Positions 1 through 7,871 of a DNA stretch of 64,000 bases are shown in pieces; position 1 is the stretch's first letter, and every line of letters begins with the position of its first letter. The notes below the pieces were generated by a model, which saw nothing but the letters and a program-made list of their open reading frames with translations, made no database searches and was not told where the DNA came from. The DNA comes from Winogradskyella marina (GTDB taxonomy: Bacteria > Bacteroidota > Bacteroidia > Flavobacteriales > Flavobacteriaceae). Both the position numbers and the translations under genes were made by a program. The stretch is taken from the NCBI RefSeq assembly GCF_015645385.1, contig NZ_JADOET010000009.1:62001-126000 (forward strand), given 5' to 3'.

Positions 1-732
1 CATTTCTTTGGCTACCGTAATGGCATGTGGCAATCCAATTTTTAAAGTGTTGTAGGTATCAATTAAAAGCACGCAATTCTCTGGTCGTATTTTGGCAAAG
101 TCTCTAAAGGCTTGCAATTCGTCTTCATAACTTTGTATAAAAGAGTGGGCCATTGTTCCTGTAGAAGGAATATCGTAATCCTCAGCCGCTTTTACGTTAC
201 TAGTACTGTCAAAACCACCAATGGCAGCAGCTCTAGAAGCGTAGTAACCACCTGTGGCATGTGCACGACGTAAGCCCATATCTAGTAAAACAGCATCTTT
301 AGCACTGTAGCGTATTCGGCTGGCTTTAGTTGCAATTAAAGTTTGAAAATTAAGAATATTTAGTAAAAAGGTTTCAATAATTTGAGCTTCAATTATATTG
401 GCTTCAACTTGCAATATCGGCCGATTTGGAAACACTACATCACCTTCTTTACATGAATAAATCTGGCCATTAAAGCTAAAATGCTCTAAGTAGTCTAAAA
501 AATCACTTTTAAAACCTTTCGATTTTAAATACGTCATATCCGAAGATGAAAACTTTAGGGTTTCAAGGTGTTTTAAAACATCTTCCAAGCCTGCAAAAAT
601 AGAATACCCACCTTTATAAGGATTATGTCTAAAATAATAATCAAAAACGGCACGTCCTTTAGGTTTAGTTTCAAAATACACTTGTGCCATAGTGAGTTGA
701 TAAAGGTCTGTATAAGCAGCTGTAATATTCAT
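1..732 (-). CDS. pncB: Nicotinate phosphoribosyltransferase, N-terminal part (3' end beyond window)
   Basis: The gene reads leftward from an ATG at 732-730 and is still open at base 1, so 244 N-terminal residues are visible. The family makes nicotinate mononucleotide from nicotinate and PRPP with ATP in NAD salvage. The start region DLYQLTM (residues 9-15) is the family's N-terminal signature, and GTMAHSF (192-198) holds the histidine that is phosphorylated in the family. The segment HATGGYYASRAA (158-169) also fits. A perfect Bacteroidota -7 element lies on the minus strand at 755-762, close to the start. No riboswitch-like structure is seen upstream. Family assignment is firm; the length and C-terminus cannot be judged. 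Confidence 0.93.
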   Translation of the reverse strand, partial: MNITAAYTDLYQLTMAQVYFETKPKGRAVFDYYFRHNPYKGGYSIFAGLEDVLKHLETLKFSSSDMTYLKSKGFKSDFLDYLEHFSFNGQIYSCKEGDVVFPNRPILQVEANIIEAQIIETFLLNILNFQTLIATKASRIRYSAKDAVLLDMGLRRAHATGGYYASRAAAIGGFDSTSNVKAAEDYDIPSTGTMAHSFIQSYEDELQAFRDFAKIRPENCVLLIDTYNTLKIGLPHAITVAKEM

Positions 733-754
733 TAAAGTTTGAATTATATGTTGA

Positions 755-762
755 CAAAATTA
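755..762 (-). promoter_or_regulatory. -7 promoter element of pncB
   Basis: On the minus strand this reads TAATTTTG, a perfect TAnnTTTG, 22 bases before the ATG. I see no clear -33 TTG at the usual distance, so the call rests on the -7 box and its position. Confidence 0.5.
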
Positions 763-914
763 CTGGATTAATCGACACTAATTTTGTTTAGAATGTTTAA
801 AAAAATAACGAGAATAAATTTAAGAATATTTTGCCATTCATTAAAGGACATTATAGGAAACTTCAGCTTTTATAGCTGATAAAATTTAAAACAAATTAGA
901 TCTGTTTTTGTTAA

Positions 915-928
915 GTAACATTAGTTAC
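915..928. promoter_or_regulatory. Operator copy 1, GTAAC-N4-GTTAC palindrome
   Basis: GTAAC-ATTA-GTTAC is a 14-bp inverted repeat. It lies in a 29-bp block (905-933) that recurs at 1133-1161 with 27 of 29 bases identical. The last base of the palindrome is separated from the -7 box at 951 by 22 bp, exactly as in the second copy. Half-site size and N4 spacing match the geometry of Crp/Fnr-family sites, and the centre would lie about 42 bp before the transcription start, the usual place for a class II activator. Regulator identity is inference; a TetR, HxlR or MarR repressor is also possible. Confidence 0.65.
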
Positions 929-950
929 CAAGTCGTAAAATAGATCGTCC

Positions 951-958
951 TATCTTTG
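951..958 (+). promoter_or_regulatory. -7 promoter element for a short noncoding transcript
   Basis: TATCTTTG is a perfect TAnnTTTG. No TTG sits at -33; that place is taken by the palindrome at 915-928, which suggests an activator-dependent promoter. The transcript would start near 964 and meet a terminator at 1102-1137 with no good reading frame between. Confidence 0.6.
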
Positions 959-963
959 TATAG

Positions 964-1137
964 TTGAAGTATCATCATCAGGAAGCGACAAAGCCAATAA
1001 TGAAGTTAACGTTGGCGTAGTGTTGAAAATTTTGATGTTTCATAGAGATTAAGGGATTATAATATAGACTGATGTGGTTATCAGTTTTTGGTTGGTTATT
1101 AAAAAGCATTCATTCTTTAAATGAGTGCTTTTTTTTT
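964..1137 (+). ncRNA. Candidate small RNA under the efflux-type operator
   Basis: The segment is bounded by a perfect -7 box (951-958) and an intrinsic terminator (1102-1137), giving a transcript of about 170 nt. The only ATG-started frames are a few codons long; the one at 1000 stops after six residues. A short stem GCCAAT/GTTGGC can form around 992-1015. Because its promoter and operator duplicate those of the efflux operon that follows, the RNA is expected to be made under the same conditions. I do not recognise it as a named RNA family. It could also be an attenuated leader or the remnant of a lost gene. Confidence 0.45.
1102..1137 (+). terminator. Intrinsic terminator before the efflux operon promoter
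   Basis: A 13-bp stem (1102-1114 with 1120-1132, one G-U pair) closes a CTTTA loop and is followed by a run of T. It ends the candidate small RNA and isolates the efflux operon from upstream transcription. Confidence 0.85.
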
Positions 1138-1141
1138 GTTA

Positions 1142-1157
1142 GGTAACATTGGTTACC
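1142..1157. promoter_or_regulatory. Operator copy 2, GGTAAC-N4-GTTACC palindrome of the efflux operon
   Basis: Perfect six-base arms around ATTG. It is the second copy of the 29-bp block seen at 905-933. The inner GTTAC arm ends 22 bp before the -7 box at 1179, the same distance as in copy 1. No regulator gene is adjacent, so the cognate factor must be encoded elsewhere. Confidence 0.65.
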
Positions 1158-1178
1158 AAGTACAATTTTTGTTCGCTT

Positions 1179-1186
1179 TATTTTTG
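1179..1186 (+). promoter_or_regulatory. -7 promoter element of the RND efflux operon
   Basis: TATTTTTG is a perfect TAnnTTTG, 19 bases before the ATG at 1206, so the 5' leader would be very short. The operator at 1142-1157 covers the expected -33 region. Confidence 0.6.
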
Positions 1187-1205
1187 TATCAGAAATACTA
1201 AATCT

Positions 1206-2516
1206 ATGAAAAGAGTAACGTTATTAATCTTGTTTTTAGCTTTGTTTTACAATCTTGAAGTTCAAGGTCAGGAGCAGGTCGCTATCACAAAAAGTGAAGT
1301 GCTAACTCGAGTTTCAGAGCATAATACGAGTATTAAAATTTCTGAGGAAGACTTTAAACAGGCTAAAGCAGATTTTAAACAAACCAATGCGGTGTTTTTA
1401 CCAAATATTACGGCGAGTCATACGGCAATGGCAACTACCAATCCGTTAATGGCCTTTGGTTCTAAATTGAATCAGGGAATTCTAACACAAAACGATTTTA
1501 GTCCAGCCTTATTAAATGACCCATCTCAGATTGAAAATTATGCTACAAAATTCGAAATTCAACAACCATTAATAAATGTGGATGGTATGTATCAACGAAA
1601 AGCGGCTAAATCTAAAATGGAAGCCATGTCTTTAAAGACAGAGCGTACACAAGATTATTTAGCGTTTGAAGTCGAAAAAGCTTACATGCAATTACAATTG
1701 GCCTATAAAGCTGTTGCTGTTTTAGAAACAGCACTAGAAGCGGCAAATGCGAATAAAGAATTAGCAGATAATAGCTTAAAACAAGGCTACCTGCAACGTG
1801 CAGACGTGTTGAATGTTGAAGTACGTGTTACGGAAGTTCAAAACCAATTACAATCGGCAAAAAGTAATGTGGAAAATGCGTCTAATTACTTATCGTTTTT
1901 AATGAATGATGACACCTATGTGATATACATACCAGCCGATGAATTAAAATTAGCAGCTGTTGAAATGGAAGACCGAACAATTTCTGAAAATCGTTCAGAT
2001 ATTAAAGCGATGCAATTATCAACAGAGGCTTATGAAGCCATGAATAAGGCAGATAAAATGGCATTTTTACCACGATTAAATGCTTTTGGAAGTTACGAGT
2101 TGTATGACAATCAAATTTTTCAAGCCGATGCTAGTGGGTATGTCTTTGGAGCGCAATTAAGTTGGGATATTTTTCAGGGCTCTAAGCGTTTTGGGAAAGC
2201 ACAAAAGAGTAAATCTGAATACGAAAAATCAAAGTTAGAGTACAAACAATATGTATCTCAAAGTAATTTAGAATTAAATAAAGCCAAACGTGCTTTTATT
2301 GATGCTGAAAACAAATTGAAATTAAACAGTTTAGCCTTGGAGCAATCGGAAGAATCTCTAAGAATTAGAACGAACAGATTTAAAGAAGGTTTAGAAAAAA
2401 CATCCGATTTACTAATCGCAGAAACCCAATTTGCAAAAAAGCAATTAGAATATTACCAAACCATTTTTGAATATAATTACGCACAAGCTTACGTACAATT
2501 TTTAACAAAGGAATAA
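1206..2516 (+). CDS. TolC family outer-membrane efflux protein
   Basis: First gene of a tripartite efflux operon; forms the outer-membrane/periplasmic exit channel. I place the start at 1206 (436 aa) because a clean signal peptide begins there (MKRVTLLILFLALFYNLEVQG, then QEQ) and the -7 box at 1179-1186 would lie inside any longer reading frame. The protein is rich in long Ala/Gln/Glu/Lys amphipathic helices with two repeated halves, as expected of OEP-domain TolC proteins (about 25-215 and 235-436). The adaptor and RND permease follow on the same strand. Substrate cannot be read from the sequence. Confidence 0.9.
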   Translation: MKRVTLLILFLALFYNLEVQGQEQVAITKSEVLTRVSEHNTSIKISEEDFKQAKADFKQTNAVFLPNITASHTAMATTNPLMAFGSKLNQGILTQNDFSPALLNDPSQIENYATKFEIQQPLINVDGMYQRKAAKSKMEAMSLKTERTQDYLAFEVEKAYMQLQLAYKAVAVLETALEAANANKELADNSLKQGYLQRADVLNVEVRVTEVQNQLQSAKSNVENASNYLSFLMNDDTYVIYIPADELKLAAVEMEDRTISENRSDIKAMQLSTEAYEAMNKADKMAFLPRLNAFGSYELYDNQIFQADASGYVFGAQLSWDIFQGSKRFGKAQKSKSEYEKSKLEYKQYVSQSNLELNKAKRAFIDAENKLKLNSLALEQSEESLRIRTNRFKEGLEKTSDLLIAETQFAKKQLEYYQTIFEYNYAQAYVQFLTKE

Positions 2517-2518
2517 AA

Positions 2519-2574
2519 CCTCTCGACTGCGCTCGAGGAGACAGAATGTTGTCCGGTCGAGCGCAGTCGAGACC
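2519..2574. repeat. Palindromic repeat A, inverted pair
   Basis: Two copies of the core TCTCGACTGCGCTCGA face each other, forward at 2521-2536 and reverse at 2557-2572, each with a short GGAGACA/GTCCGG-type flank. The pair can form a long hairpin in the 80-bp spacer between the TolC and adaptor genes. The same core recurs at 7037-7111 and, decayed, at 59369-59392, so it is a dispersed REP-like element. Confidence 0.85.
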
Positions 2575-2596
2575 TAATTAATAAACAAATCATAAA

Positions 2597-3676
2597 ATGA
2601 AAAAATATATTTACTTACTAACACTTACAGTAACAGCATTTTTTGTAACAAGCTGCGGGAGTGAAGACAAAAAAGCTGTTGAAGACAATTCGCCAGCCAT
2701 CGTTGTAAAAACAAGTGACGTTGAAACGAATAGCAACAGTCCATTTTTAGCGGTTAGTGGAAAAATTCAAGCCGCAAACAGTGCCGATTTAAGCACACGA
2801 ATGATGGGTTACGTTAACAAAGTACACGTTAATGTTGGAGATAGAGTACGAAAAGGACAATTATTAGTATCCATTAATAATGCCGATTTACAGGCTAAAC
2901 GAGCACAAGTAAATGCTGGCATCACAGAAGCAACTGCCGCTTTTAACAATGCGCAAAAAGATTACAATCGTTTTAAAAACTTGTTTGCAGAGAATAGTGC
3001 ATCCCAAAAAGAAATGGATGATATGACGGCAAATTTTGAAATGGCAAAAGCACGATTAGAATCGGCTAACCAAATGAAAAATGAAGTCAATGCACAATTT
3101 ACGTACAGTAATATTACAGCACCTTTCAGTGGAACGATTACAAGTAAAAATGTAGAAGCAGGAAATATGGCAAATCCAGGAGTGCCATTAATAAGTATAG
3201 AAACGCCAGGTACTTTTGAAGTGATGGCTATGGTTCCAGAAACTGAAATTTCTGAAATAAAAAATGGGACAAATGTTGATGTTTTAGTAAAATCAATTAA
3301 TCAAACCATAAAAGGAAAAGTGTCTGAATTAAGTACTTCTGCTAAAAACACAGGTGGACAATATTTAGTAAAAATTGATTTAGATAAAACAGATGCAAAT
3401 ATCTTGTCTGGTATGTTTACAACAGTTCAATTTCCAGTAGAAAGAAAAGCAAAATCAGCTATGGTTTTAGTGCCAACGGAAGCCTTGGTAACAAACGGTC
3501 AATTGTCTGGAGTTTATACACCAAGCGAAAGTAATACAGCACTATTACGTTGGTTGCGTTTAGGAAGAACTTTTGGAGACCAAGTAGAAGTATTGTCAGG
3601 TTTAAATGCGGATGAAGCGTATATCGTTTCAGCCGAAGGGAAATTATACAATGGAGCGAAAATAAGTGTGCAGTAG
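2597..3676 (+). CDS. Efflux RND transporter periplasmic adaptor subunit (lipoprotein)
   Basis: 359 aa. The start MKKYIYLLTLTVTAFFVTSC ends in a lipobox with Cys20, so the protein should be lipid-anchored. A biotinyl-lipoyl-like half motif (about 65-100, containing GDRVRKGQLL) is followed by a helical hairpin rich in Ala/Gln/Lys (about 100-165), the second lipoyl half (about 170-205) and beta-barrel/membrane-proximal domains. This is the HlyD/MFP layout. It bridges the permease at 3839 and the channel at 1206. A MexA-type drug role and a metal role are both possible. Confidence 0.93.
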   Translation: MKKYIYLLTLTVTAFFVTSCGSEDKKAVEDNSPAIVVKTSDVETNSNSPFLAVSGKIQAANSADLSTRMMGYVNKVHVNVGDRVRKGQLLVSINNADLQAKRAQVNAGITEATAAFNNAQKDYNRFKNLFAENSASQKEMDDMTANFEMAKARLESANQMKNEVNAQFTYSNITAPFSGTITSKNVEAGNMANPGVPLISIETPGTFEVMAMVPETEISEIKNGTNVDVLVKSINQTIKGKVSELSTSAKNTGGQYLVKIDLDKTDANILSGMFTTVQFPVERKAKSAMVLVPTEALVTNGQLSGVYTPSESNTALLRWLRLGRTFGDQVEVLSGLNADEAYIVSAEGKLYNGAKISVQ

Positions 3677-3716
3677 GCAGTATTCACTAAATAGTCTCAG
3701 TCACATTTTTCAGTAT

Positions 3717-3765
3717 CCTGCAAGGCGAAGAGTTGAATTTATTTCAGCATCTAAAAACCTTATAG
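3717..3765. repeat. Palindromic repeat B, copy 1
   Basis: About 49 bp bounded by CCTGCAAGG and CCTTATAGG, with an inner GTTGAA...TTCAG stem followed by CATCTAAAA. It aligns along its length with 7443-7489. It lies in the adaptor-permease spacer (3677-3838). Just before it, 3670-3712 holds decayed CAGT-type heptamers like those at 21324-21353. Confidence 0.75.
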
Positions 3766-3803
3766 GTATTAAAAAGTAACGCTCAAAATAATATAAAATG
3801 GAG

Positions 3804-3823
3804 ATTCCCACTTTCGTGGGAAT
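3804..3823. repeat. Palindromic repeat C, copy 1
   Basis: ATTCCCAC-TTTC-GTGGGAAT is a perfect 8-bp-stem palindrome followed by GAAAAA, ending 15 bp before the permease start. A relative with one mismatch lies at 61983-62002. It could act as an intra-operon hairpin. Confidence 0.75.
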
Positions 3824-3838
3824 GAAAAAAATAAATCA

Positions 3839-6800
3839 ATGAAAGAAGGTATCGCAGGAAAAATTGCCAAAGTCTTTATGCAATCTAAGTTAACGGTGTT
3901 GTTAATGATTGTATTTATGGTGGTTGGTGTATATAGTTCGTTTTTAATTCCGCGTGAGGAAGAGCCACAAATTGACGTGCCAATGGCAGATATTTTTGTT
4001 GGTTATCCAGGAGCAAGTCCAACGGAAGTGGAGTCGCGCGTGATTAAGCCATTAGAGCAATTAATTTCGAATATTAAAGGTGTGGAATACGTGTATTCGA
4101 CGTCTATGAAAGAGCAAGGTATGGTGATCGTTCAGTTTTATGTGGGCGAAGATATTGAGCGTTCGTTTGTAAAATTATACAACGAAATCAATAAGCACAT
4201 GGACCAAATGCCAGCTGGTGTTACGTTTCCTTTAGTGAAAACGAGAGCTATTGACGATGTGCCAATGCTTGGTTTAACGTTGTGGAGCGAGAATTACGAC
4301 GATTACCAATTAAGCCAAATGGCGCTAGAGTTGGAAGCCGAAATTAAAAAGGTTAATGATGTCTCTACAACACATAAAATTGGAGGAAGGGACCGTCAGT
4401 TACGTGTGGTTTTAGATAAAGATAAATTAGCGGCAAGTGGATTAGATTTCTTGTCCGTTTCTGAAATGATAAAGGCAAACAACAGCCAATTAAGTGCTGG
4501 AAGTTTCGATAAAAGCGATACAGAATTCCTTGTGAATACTGGGGCGTTTTTAGAATCTGTAACAGATGTTGAAAATTTAGTGGTTGGTGTGCAGCAAAAT
4601 CAGCCGATTTATTTGAAGCAAGTGGCTAAGATTATTGATGGTCCAGAAGTACCACAGAATTACGTGAGTTTAGGTTTTGGAGCAGGAAGTGAAAAGTCTG
4701 CAGATTATAAGTCAGAGTATCCTGCTGTGACTATTTCGGTTGCTAAAAGAAAAGGAGCTGATGCGATGAAAATTGCTGAAGTTATTATAGATAAGGTTGA
4801 CCATTTACGTGCGACTTTAATTCCAGATGATGTACAAGTGGAAATCACAAGAAACTACGGAGAAACAGCATCACATAAAGTATCAGAATTATTGTTACAC
4901 CTTATTGGGTCTATTGTTGCGGTTACCATAGTTGTGATGTTAGCGATGGGCTGGCGAGGTGGATTGGTCGTGTTTTTATCGGTTCCAATTACGTTTGCCT
5001 TAACCTTGTTGAGTTATTATATGATGGATTACACACTAAACCGAATTACATTATTCGCTTTAGTATTTGTAACAGGAATTGTGGTCGATGACTCGATTAT
5101 TATAGCTGAAAATATGCATCGACATTTCAAAATGAAACGTTTGCCTTTTAAACAAGCGGCTTTATATGCGATTAATGAAGTTGGAAACCCAACTATTTTG
5201 GCCACGTTCACAGTAATTGCTTCGGTATTACCAATGGCTTTTGTGTCTGGATTAATGGGGCCTTATATGGCACCAATGCCAATTGGAGCGTCTATTGCTA
5301 TGATTTTATCCTTATTTGTAGCCTTAACGATTACACCTTATTTAGGTTATATTTTCTTGAGAGAAAAAGATAAAAAGGGTGCTGAAGAAAAACCAGAAAA
5401 AGCAATAGAAGATACGCGTATCTATAAGATCTATAATAAGTTTGAAAGACCTCTTTTAGAAAATAGTGGTAAACGTTGGTTGTTTTTACTAGGAACTTTT
5501 GCCGTATTACTTGGCACGTTTGCTTTGTTTTTTACCAATTCGGTAGCTGTAAAAATGTTGCCATTTGATAACAAGAATGAATTTCAAGTTGTCATTGATA
5601 TGCCTGAAGGCACAACGCTAGAACGGACTGGAGTTGTAGCGCAAGAGATTTCACAGTATTTATCTACACGACCAGAAGTGGTTAATTATCAAAACTATGT
5701 TGGAACTTCTGCACCAATAACCTTTAATGGTTTAGTTCGTCATTACGATTTACGTGGTGGATCTAATATGGCAGATATTCAAGTGAATTTATTAGCTAAA
5801 GATGATCGTTCATTACAAAGTCATGATATCGCTAAATTACTACGACCAGATATTCAGAAGATTGCTTCAAAGTATAATGCCAATGTGAAGTTGGTAGAAG
5901 TGCCACCAGGACCACCTGTATTATCGACTATTGTTGCCGAAGTTTATGGACCTGATTACGATGAGCAGATGAAGATTGCAAATCATATTCAAAATATACT
6001 TAGAGATACAGACGATGTGGTAGATGTCGATTGGATGGTTGAAGATGATCAAATTGAATATCAGTTTGACATCAATAAAGAAAAAGCCATGTTATATGGT
6101 GTTGCACCACAGCAAATTGCTTACACCATGAATATGGCATTGTCTAACAGAGCTGTTACACATTTGTATGATGAAGATGCTGTTAACCAGATTGGTTTAG
6201 TATTAGCTTTAGATGAAAAGGAAAAATCGACAATTACAGATATTTCACAATTAAAAGTAAAATCGAAACAAGGCAATATGGTGCCAATTGCAGATTTGGT
6301 AGCTATTAGTGAAACTACCGCAGCAAAGAGTATCTATCGTAAAAATCAAAAACGCGTCGTTCATGTTTTGGCCGATATGGCTGGTGAACTGGAAAGTCCT
6401 GCATATGCGATTTTAGGCATGGAAGATAAATTAAAAGAGATTCCATTGCCAGTAGGCTACGAGATTAACGAAATGTATTTAGGTCAACCAGAATTTGAAG
6501 ATGATTACACCGTAAAATGGGATGGTGAATGGCAAATTACATTAGAAGTCTTTAGAGATTTAGGAATTGCTTTCTTAGGAGCTATTATCTTAATTTATAT
6601 CTTAATTGTAGGTTGGTTCCAGAACTTTAAAGCGCCAATCGTTATGATGGTTGCGATTCCATTATCCTTAATCGGAATTATTCTAGGACACTGGCTAATG
6701 GGAGCATTCTTTACAGCAACATCATTTATTGGTATGATTGCTTTAGCTGGAATTATGGTACGAAATTCGGTATTGCTTATCGACTTTATCAACCTAAGAA

Positions 6801-7033
6801 CAGCAGAAGGAGTGCCACTAAAACAAGCAGCTATTGAAGCAGGAGCCGTAAGAACAACACCTATTTTATTAACCGCAGGAACGGTTGTTATTGGAGCATT
6901 TGTGATATTATTTGACCCTATTTTCCAAGGTTTAGCCATCTCTTTAATGGGCGGAACGATTGTGTCAACAGTATTAACTCTATTAGTTGTGCCATTGGTG
7001 TATTACATGATAGAGAAGAAGAATTATAAGTAA
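3839..7033 (+). CDS. Efflux RND transporter permease subunit
   Basis: 1064 aa, the usual size of an AcrB-type proton-driven inner-membrane pump. TM1 lies at about 13-34, followed by the first periplasmic domain; TM2-6 around 345-505 and a second membrane block at about 905-1060. TM4 carries GIVVDDSIIIAEN with the paired aspartates used for proton relay. In TM10 the usual Lys is replaced: the segment reads AGIMVRNSVLLIDF, with Arg next to Asn, a variant common in Bacteroidota pumps. It follows the adaptor gene after a repeat-filled 162-bp spacer. Substrate class (drug, bile salt, metal) is not evident; a heavy-metal CusA motif is absent. Confidence 0.95.
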   Translation: MKEGIAGKIAKVFMQSKLTVLLMIVFMVVGVYSSFLIPREEEPQIDVPMADIFVGYPGASPTEVESRVIKPLEQLISNIKGVEYVYSTSMKEQGMVIVQFYVGEDIERSFVKLYNEINKHMDQMPAGVTFPLVKTRAIDDVPMLGLTLWSENYDDYQLSQMALELEAEIKKVNDVSTTHKIGGRDRQLRVVLDKDKLAASGLDFLSVSEMIKANNSQLSAGSFDKSDTEFLVNTGAFLESVTDVENLVVGVQQNQPIYLKQVAKIIDGPEVPQNYVSLGFGAGSEKSADYKSEYPAVTISVAKRKGADAMKIAEVIIDKVDHLRATLIPDDVQVEITRNYGETASHKVSELLLHLIGSIVAVTIVVMLAMGWRGGLVVFLSVPITFALTLLSYYMMDYTLNRITLFALVFVTGIVVDDSIIIAENMHRHFKMKRLPFKQAALYAINEVGNPTILATFTVIASVLPMAFVSGLMGPYMAPMPIGASIAMILSLFVALTITPYLGYIFLREKDKKGAEEKPEKAIEDTRIYKIYNKFERPLLENSGKRWLFLLGTFAVLLGTFALFFTNSVAVKMLPFDNKNEFQVVIDMPEGTTLERTGVVAQEISQYLSTRPEVVNYQNYVGTSAPITFNGLVRHYDLRGGSNMADIQVNLLAKDDRSLQSHDIAKLLRPDIQKIASKYNANVKLVEVPPGPPVLSTIVAEVYGPDYDEQMKIANHIQNILRDTDDVVDVDWMVEDDQIEYQFDINKEKAMLYGVAPQQIAYTMNMALSNRAVTHLYDEDAVNQIGLVLALDEKEKSTITDISQLKVKSKQGNMVPIADLVAISETTAAKSIYRKNQKRVVHVLADMAGELESPAYAILGMEDKLKEIPLPVGYEINEMYLGQPEFEDDYTVKWDGEWQITLEVFRDLGIAFLGAIILIYILIVGWFQNFKAPIVMMVAIPLSLIGIILGHWLMGAFFTATSFIGMIALAGIMVRNSVLLIDFINLRTAEGVPLKQAAIEAGAVRTTPILLTAGTVVIGAFVILFDPIFQGLAISLMGGTIVSTVLTLLVVPLVYYMIEKKNYK

Positions 7034-7036
7034 TAT

Positions 7037-7111
7037 GTCTGGTCGAGCGCAGTCGAGACCTTTCAATTAATAAGGAATTTTAAATGGTTCTCGACTGCGC
7101 TCGAACGGACA
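7037..7111. repeat. Palindromic repeat A, second inverted pair
   Basis: A reverse core at 7043-7058 and a forward core at 7089-7104, so the order is opposite to the pair at 2519-2574. They flank an AT-rich centre between the permease and the PII-like gene. Confidence 0.85.
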
Positions 7112-7126
7112 AAAAAACAAAAACAT

Positions 7127-7432
7127 ATGAAATTAGTCATAGTAACAGCAGTAGAAGAATTTCAAAACGATGTTTTGAAACTTTTCAAAAAAGCAAATAT
7201 CGAAAACTTTAGTAGTTCTGAAATTGATGGATATAAGAATGGTTCATCTGTATTAATGACTTCAAGTTGGTTTGCAGGTCAAAAATCGGGTAATGAGTCC
7301 AGTTTGTTTTTCTCATTTACGGAGGAAGAAAACATTGACACTTTATTCGATGTTATAACAGAATTTAATTCAAATTTAGAAACTAACAATCCTATAAAAG
7401 TGGTTGTAGTTCCTATTGAAAGATGTATATAA
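7127..7432 (+). CDS. Small PII-like ferredoxin-fold protein of the efflux operon
   Basis: 101 aa, no signal peptide or membrane span. The pattern beta (KLVIVTAV), helix (FQNDVLKLFKKANI), beta, long loop, beta (ESSLFFSFT), helix (NIDTLFDVITEFNSNL), beta (IKVVVVPIERCI) fits a PII/CutA/DUF3240-like fold. The terminal VVPIERC resembles the last strand of such proteins. It lies 93 bp after the RND permease, and small PII-like proteins accompany some metal and bicarbonate transporters, so a ligand- or metal-sensing role for the pump is a reasonable inference. The T-loop residues of true GlnB are not present. Confidence 0.55.
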   Translation: MKLVIVTAVEEFQNDVLKLFKKANIENFSSSEIDGYKNGSSVLMTSSWFAGQKSGNESSLFFSFTEEENIDTLFDVITEFNSNLETNNPIKVVVVPIERCI

Positions 7433-7442
7433 ATAATCAAAC

Positions 7443-7489
7443 CTACAAGACAAGTGCTGAACTCGATTCAGTATCTAAAACCTTGCAGG
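7443..7489. repeat. Palindromic repeat B, copy 2
   Basis: Bounded by CCTACAAGA and CCTTGCAGG with an inner GCTGAACTCGATTCAG stem. It matches 3717-3765, and its inner 20 bases (7454-7473) match 18 of 20 bases of the apical hairpin of the candidate 6S RNA (43484-43503). Confidence 0.75.
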
Positions 7490-7518
7490 ACAATAATCGA
7501 AATTAAAAAATTAAAAAA

Positions 7519-7728
7519 ATGTTAAATACATATTTTAGAGTTATAGTTGGTACAATGGTACTATTGAGTGTCGTATTAACCGTTTACGTTAACCCAAATT
7601 GGATGTGGTTTACGGTTTTTATTGGAGTTAACTTAATACAATCGGCATTTACAAAATGGTGTTTGTTAGAAACTATTTTAGTAAAGTTGGGTGTAAAGAA
7701 AGAAGGAGGAAGTTGTTCTTCTTGTTAA
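7519..7728 (+). CDS. YgaP-like small membrane protein (DUF2892)
   Basis: 69 aa with two membrane helices (about 5-24 and 28-48) and a short cytosolic tail ending GGSCSSC. This matches the DUF2892 transmembrane module also found fused to rhodanese in YgaP. The FTKWCLLE segment around residues 43-50 is typical. The C-terminal Cys-rich tail could bind metal or carry sulfur. It closes the efflux operon, 86 bp after the PII-like gene. Confidence 0.75.
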   Translation: MLNTYFRVIVGTMVLLSVVLTVYVNPNWMWFTVFIGVNLIQSAFTKWCLLETILVKLGVKKEGGSCSSC

Positions 7729-7740
7729 TATTTGAATCGA

Positions 7741-7776
7741 TTAATTGTCCCCCCGAGGGGACTTTAGGGGTGTTTT
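7741..7776. repeat. Palindromic repeat D, copy 1
   Basis: Core GTCCCCCCGAGGGGAC (7747-7762) followed by TTTAGGGG. The same element occurs inverted at 40691-40722. It fills the spacer before the DUF4870 gene. Confidence 0.8.
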
Positions 7777-7871
7777 AATTGAATTGTTAGGAGTAATGGT
7801 TTAAGAGAATTATCTAAAAAACTGTAACAATTTTAATCAATTTGCGTCCTATAAGTGTAAAATCATTAATC

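Noticed and set aside
1149..1205. N-terminal extension of the TolC-like protein
   Set aside because: It would include the operator and -7 box; the signal peptide begins at 1206.
6595..6939. 114-codon minus-strand frame inside the RND permease
   Set aside because: Lies wholly within a clearly coding gene on the other strand and has no signal or promoter.
7842..7871. TTG start for the DUF4870 gene
   Set aside because: It overlaps a near-perfect -7 box; the ATG at 7872 begins the conserved protein.
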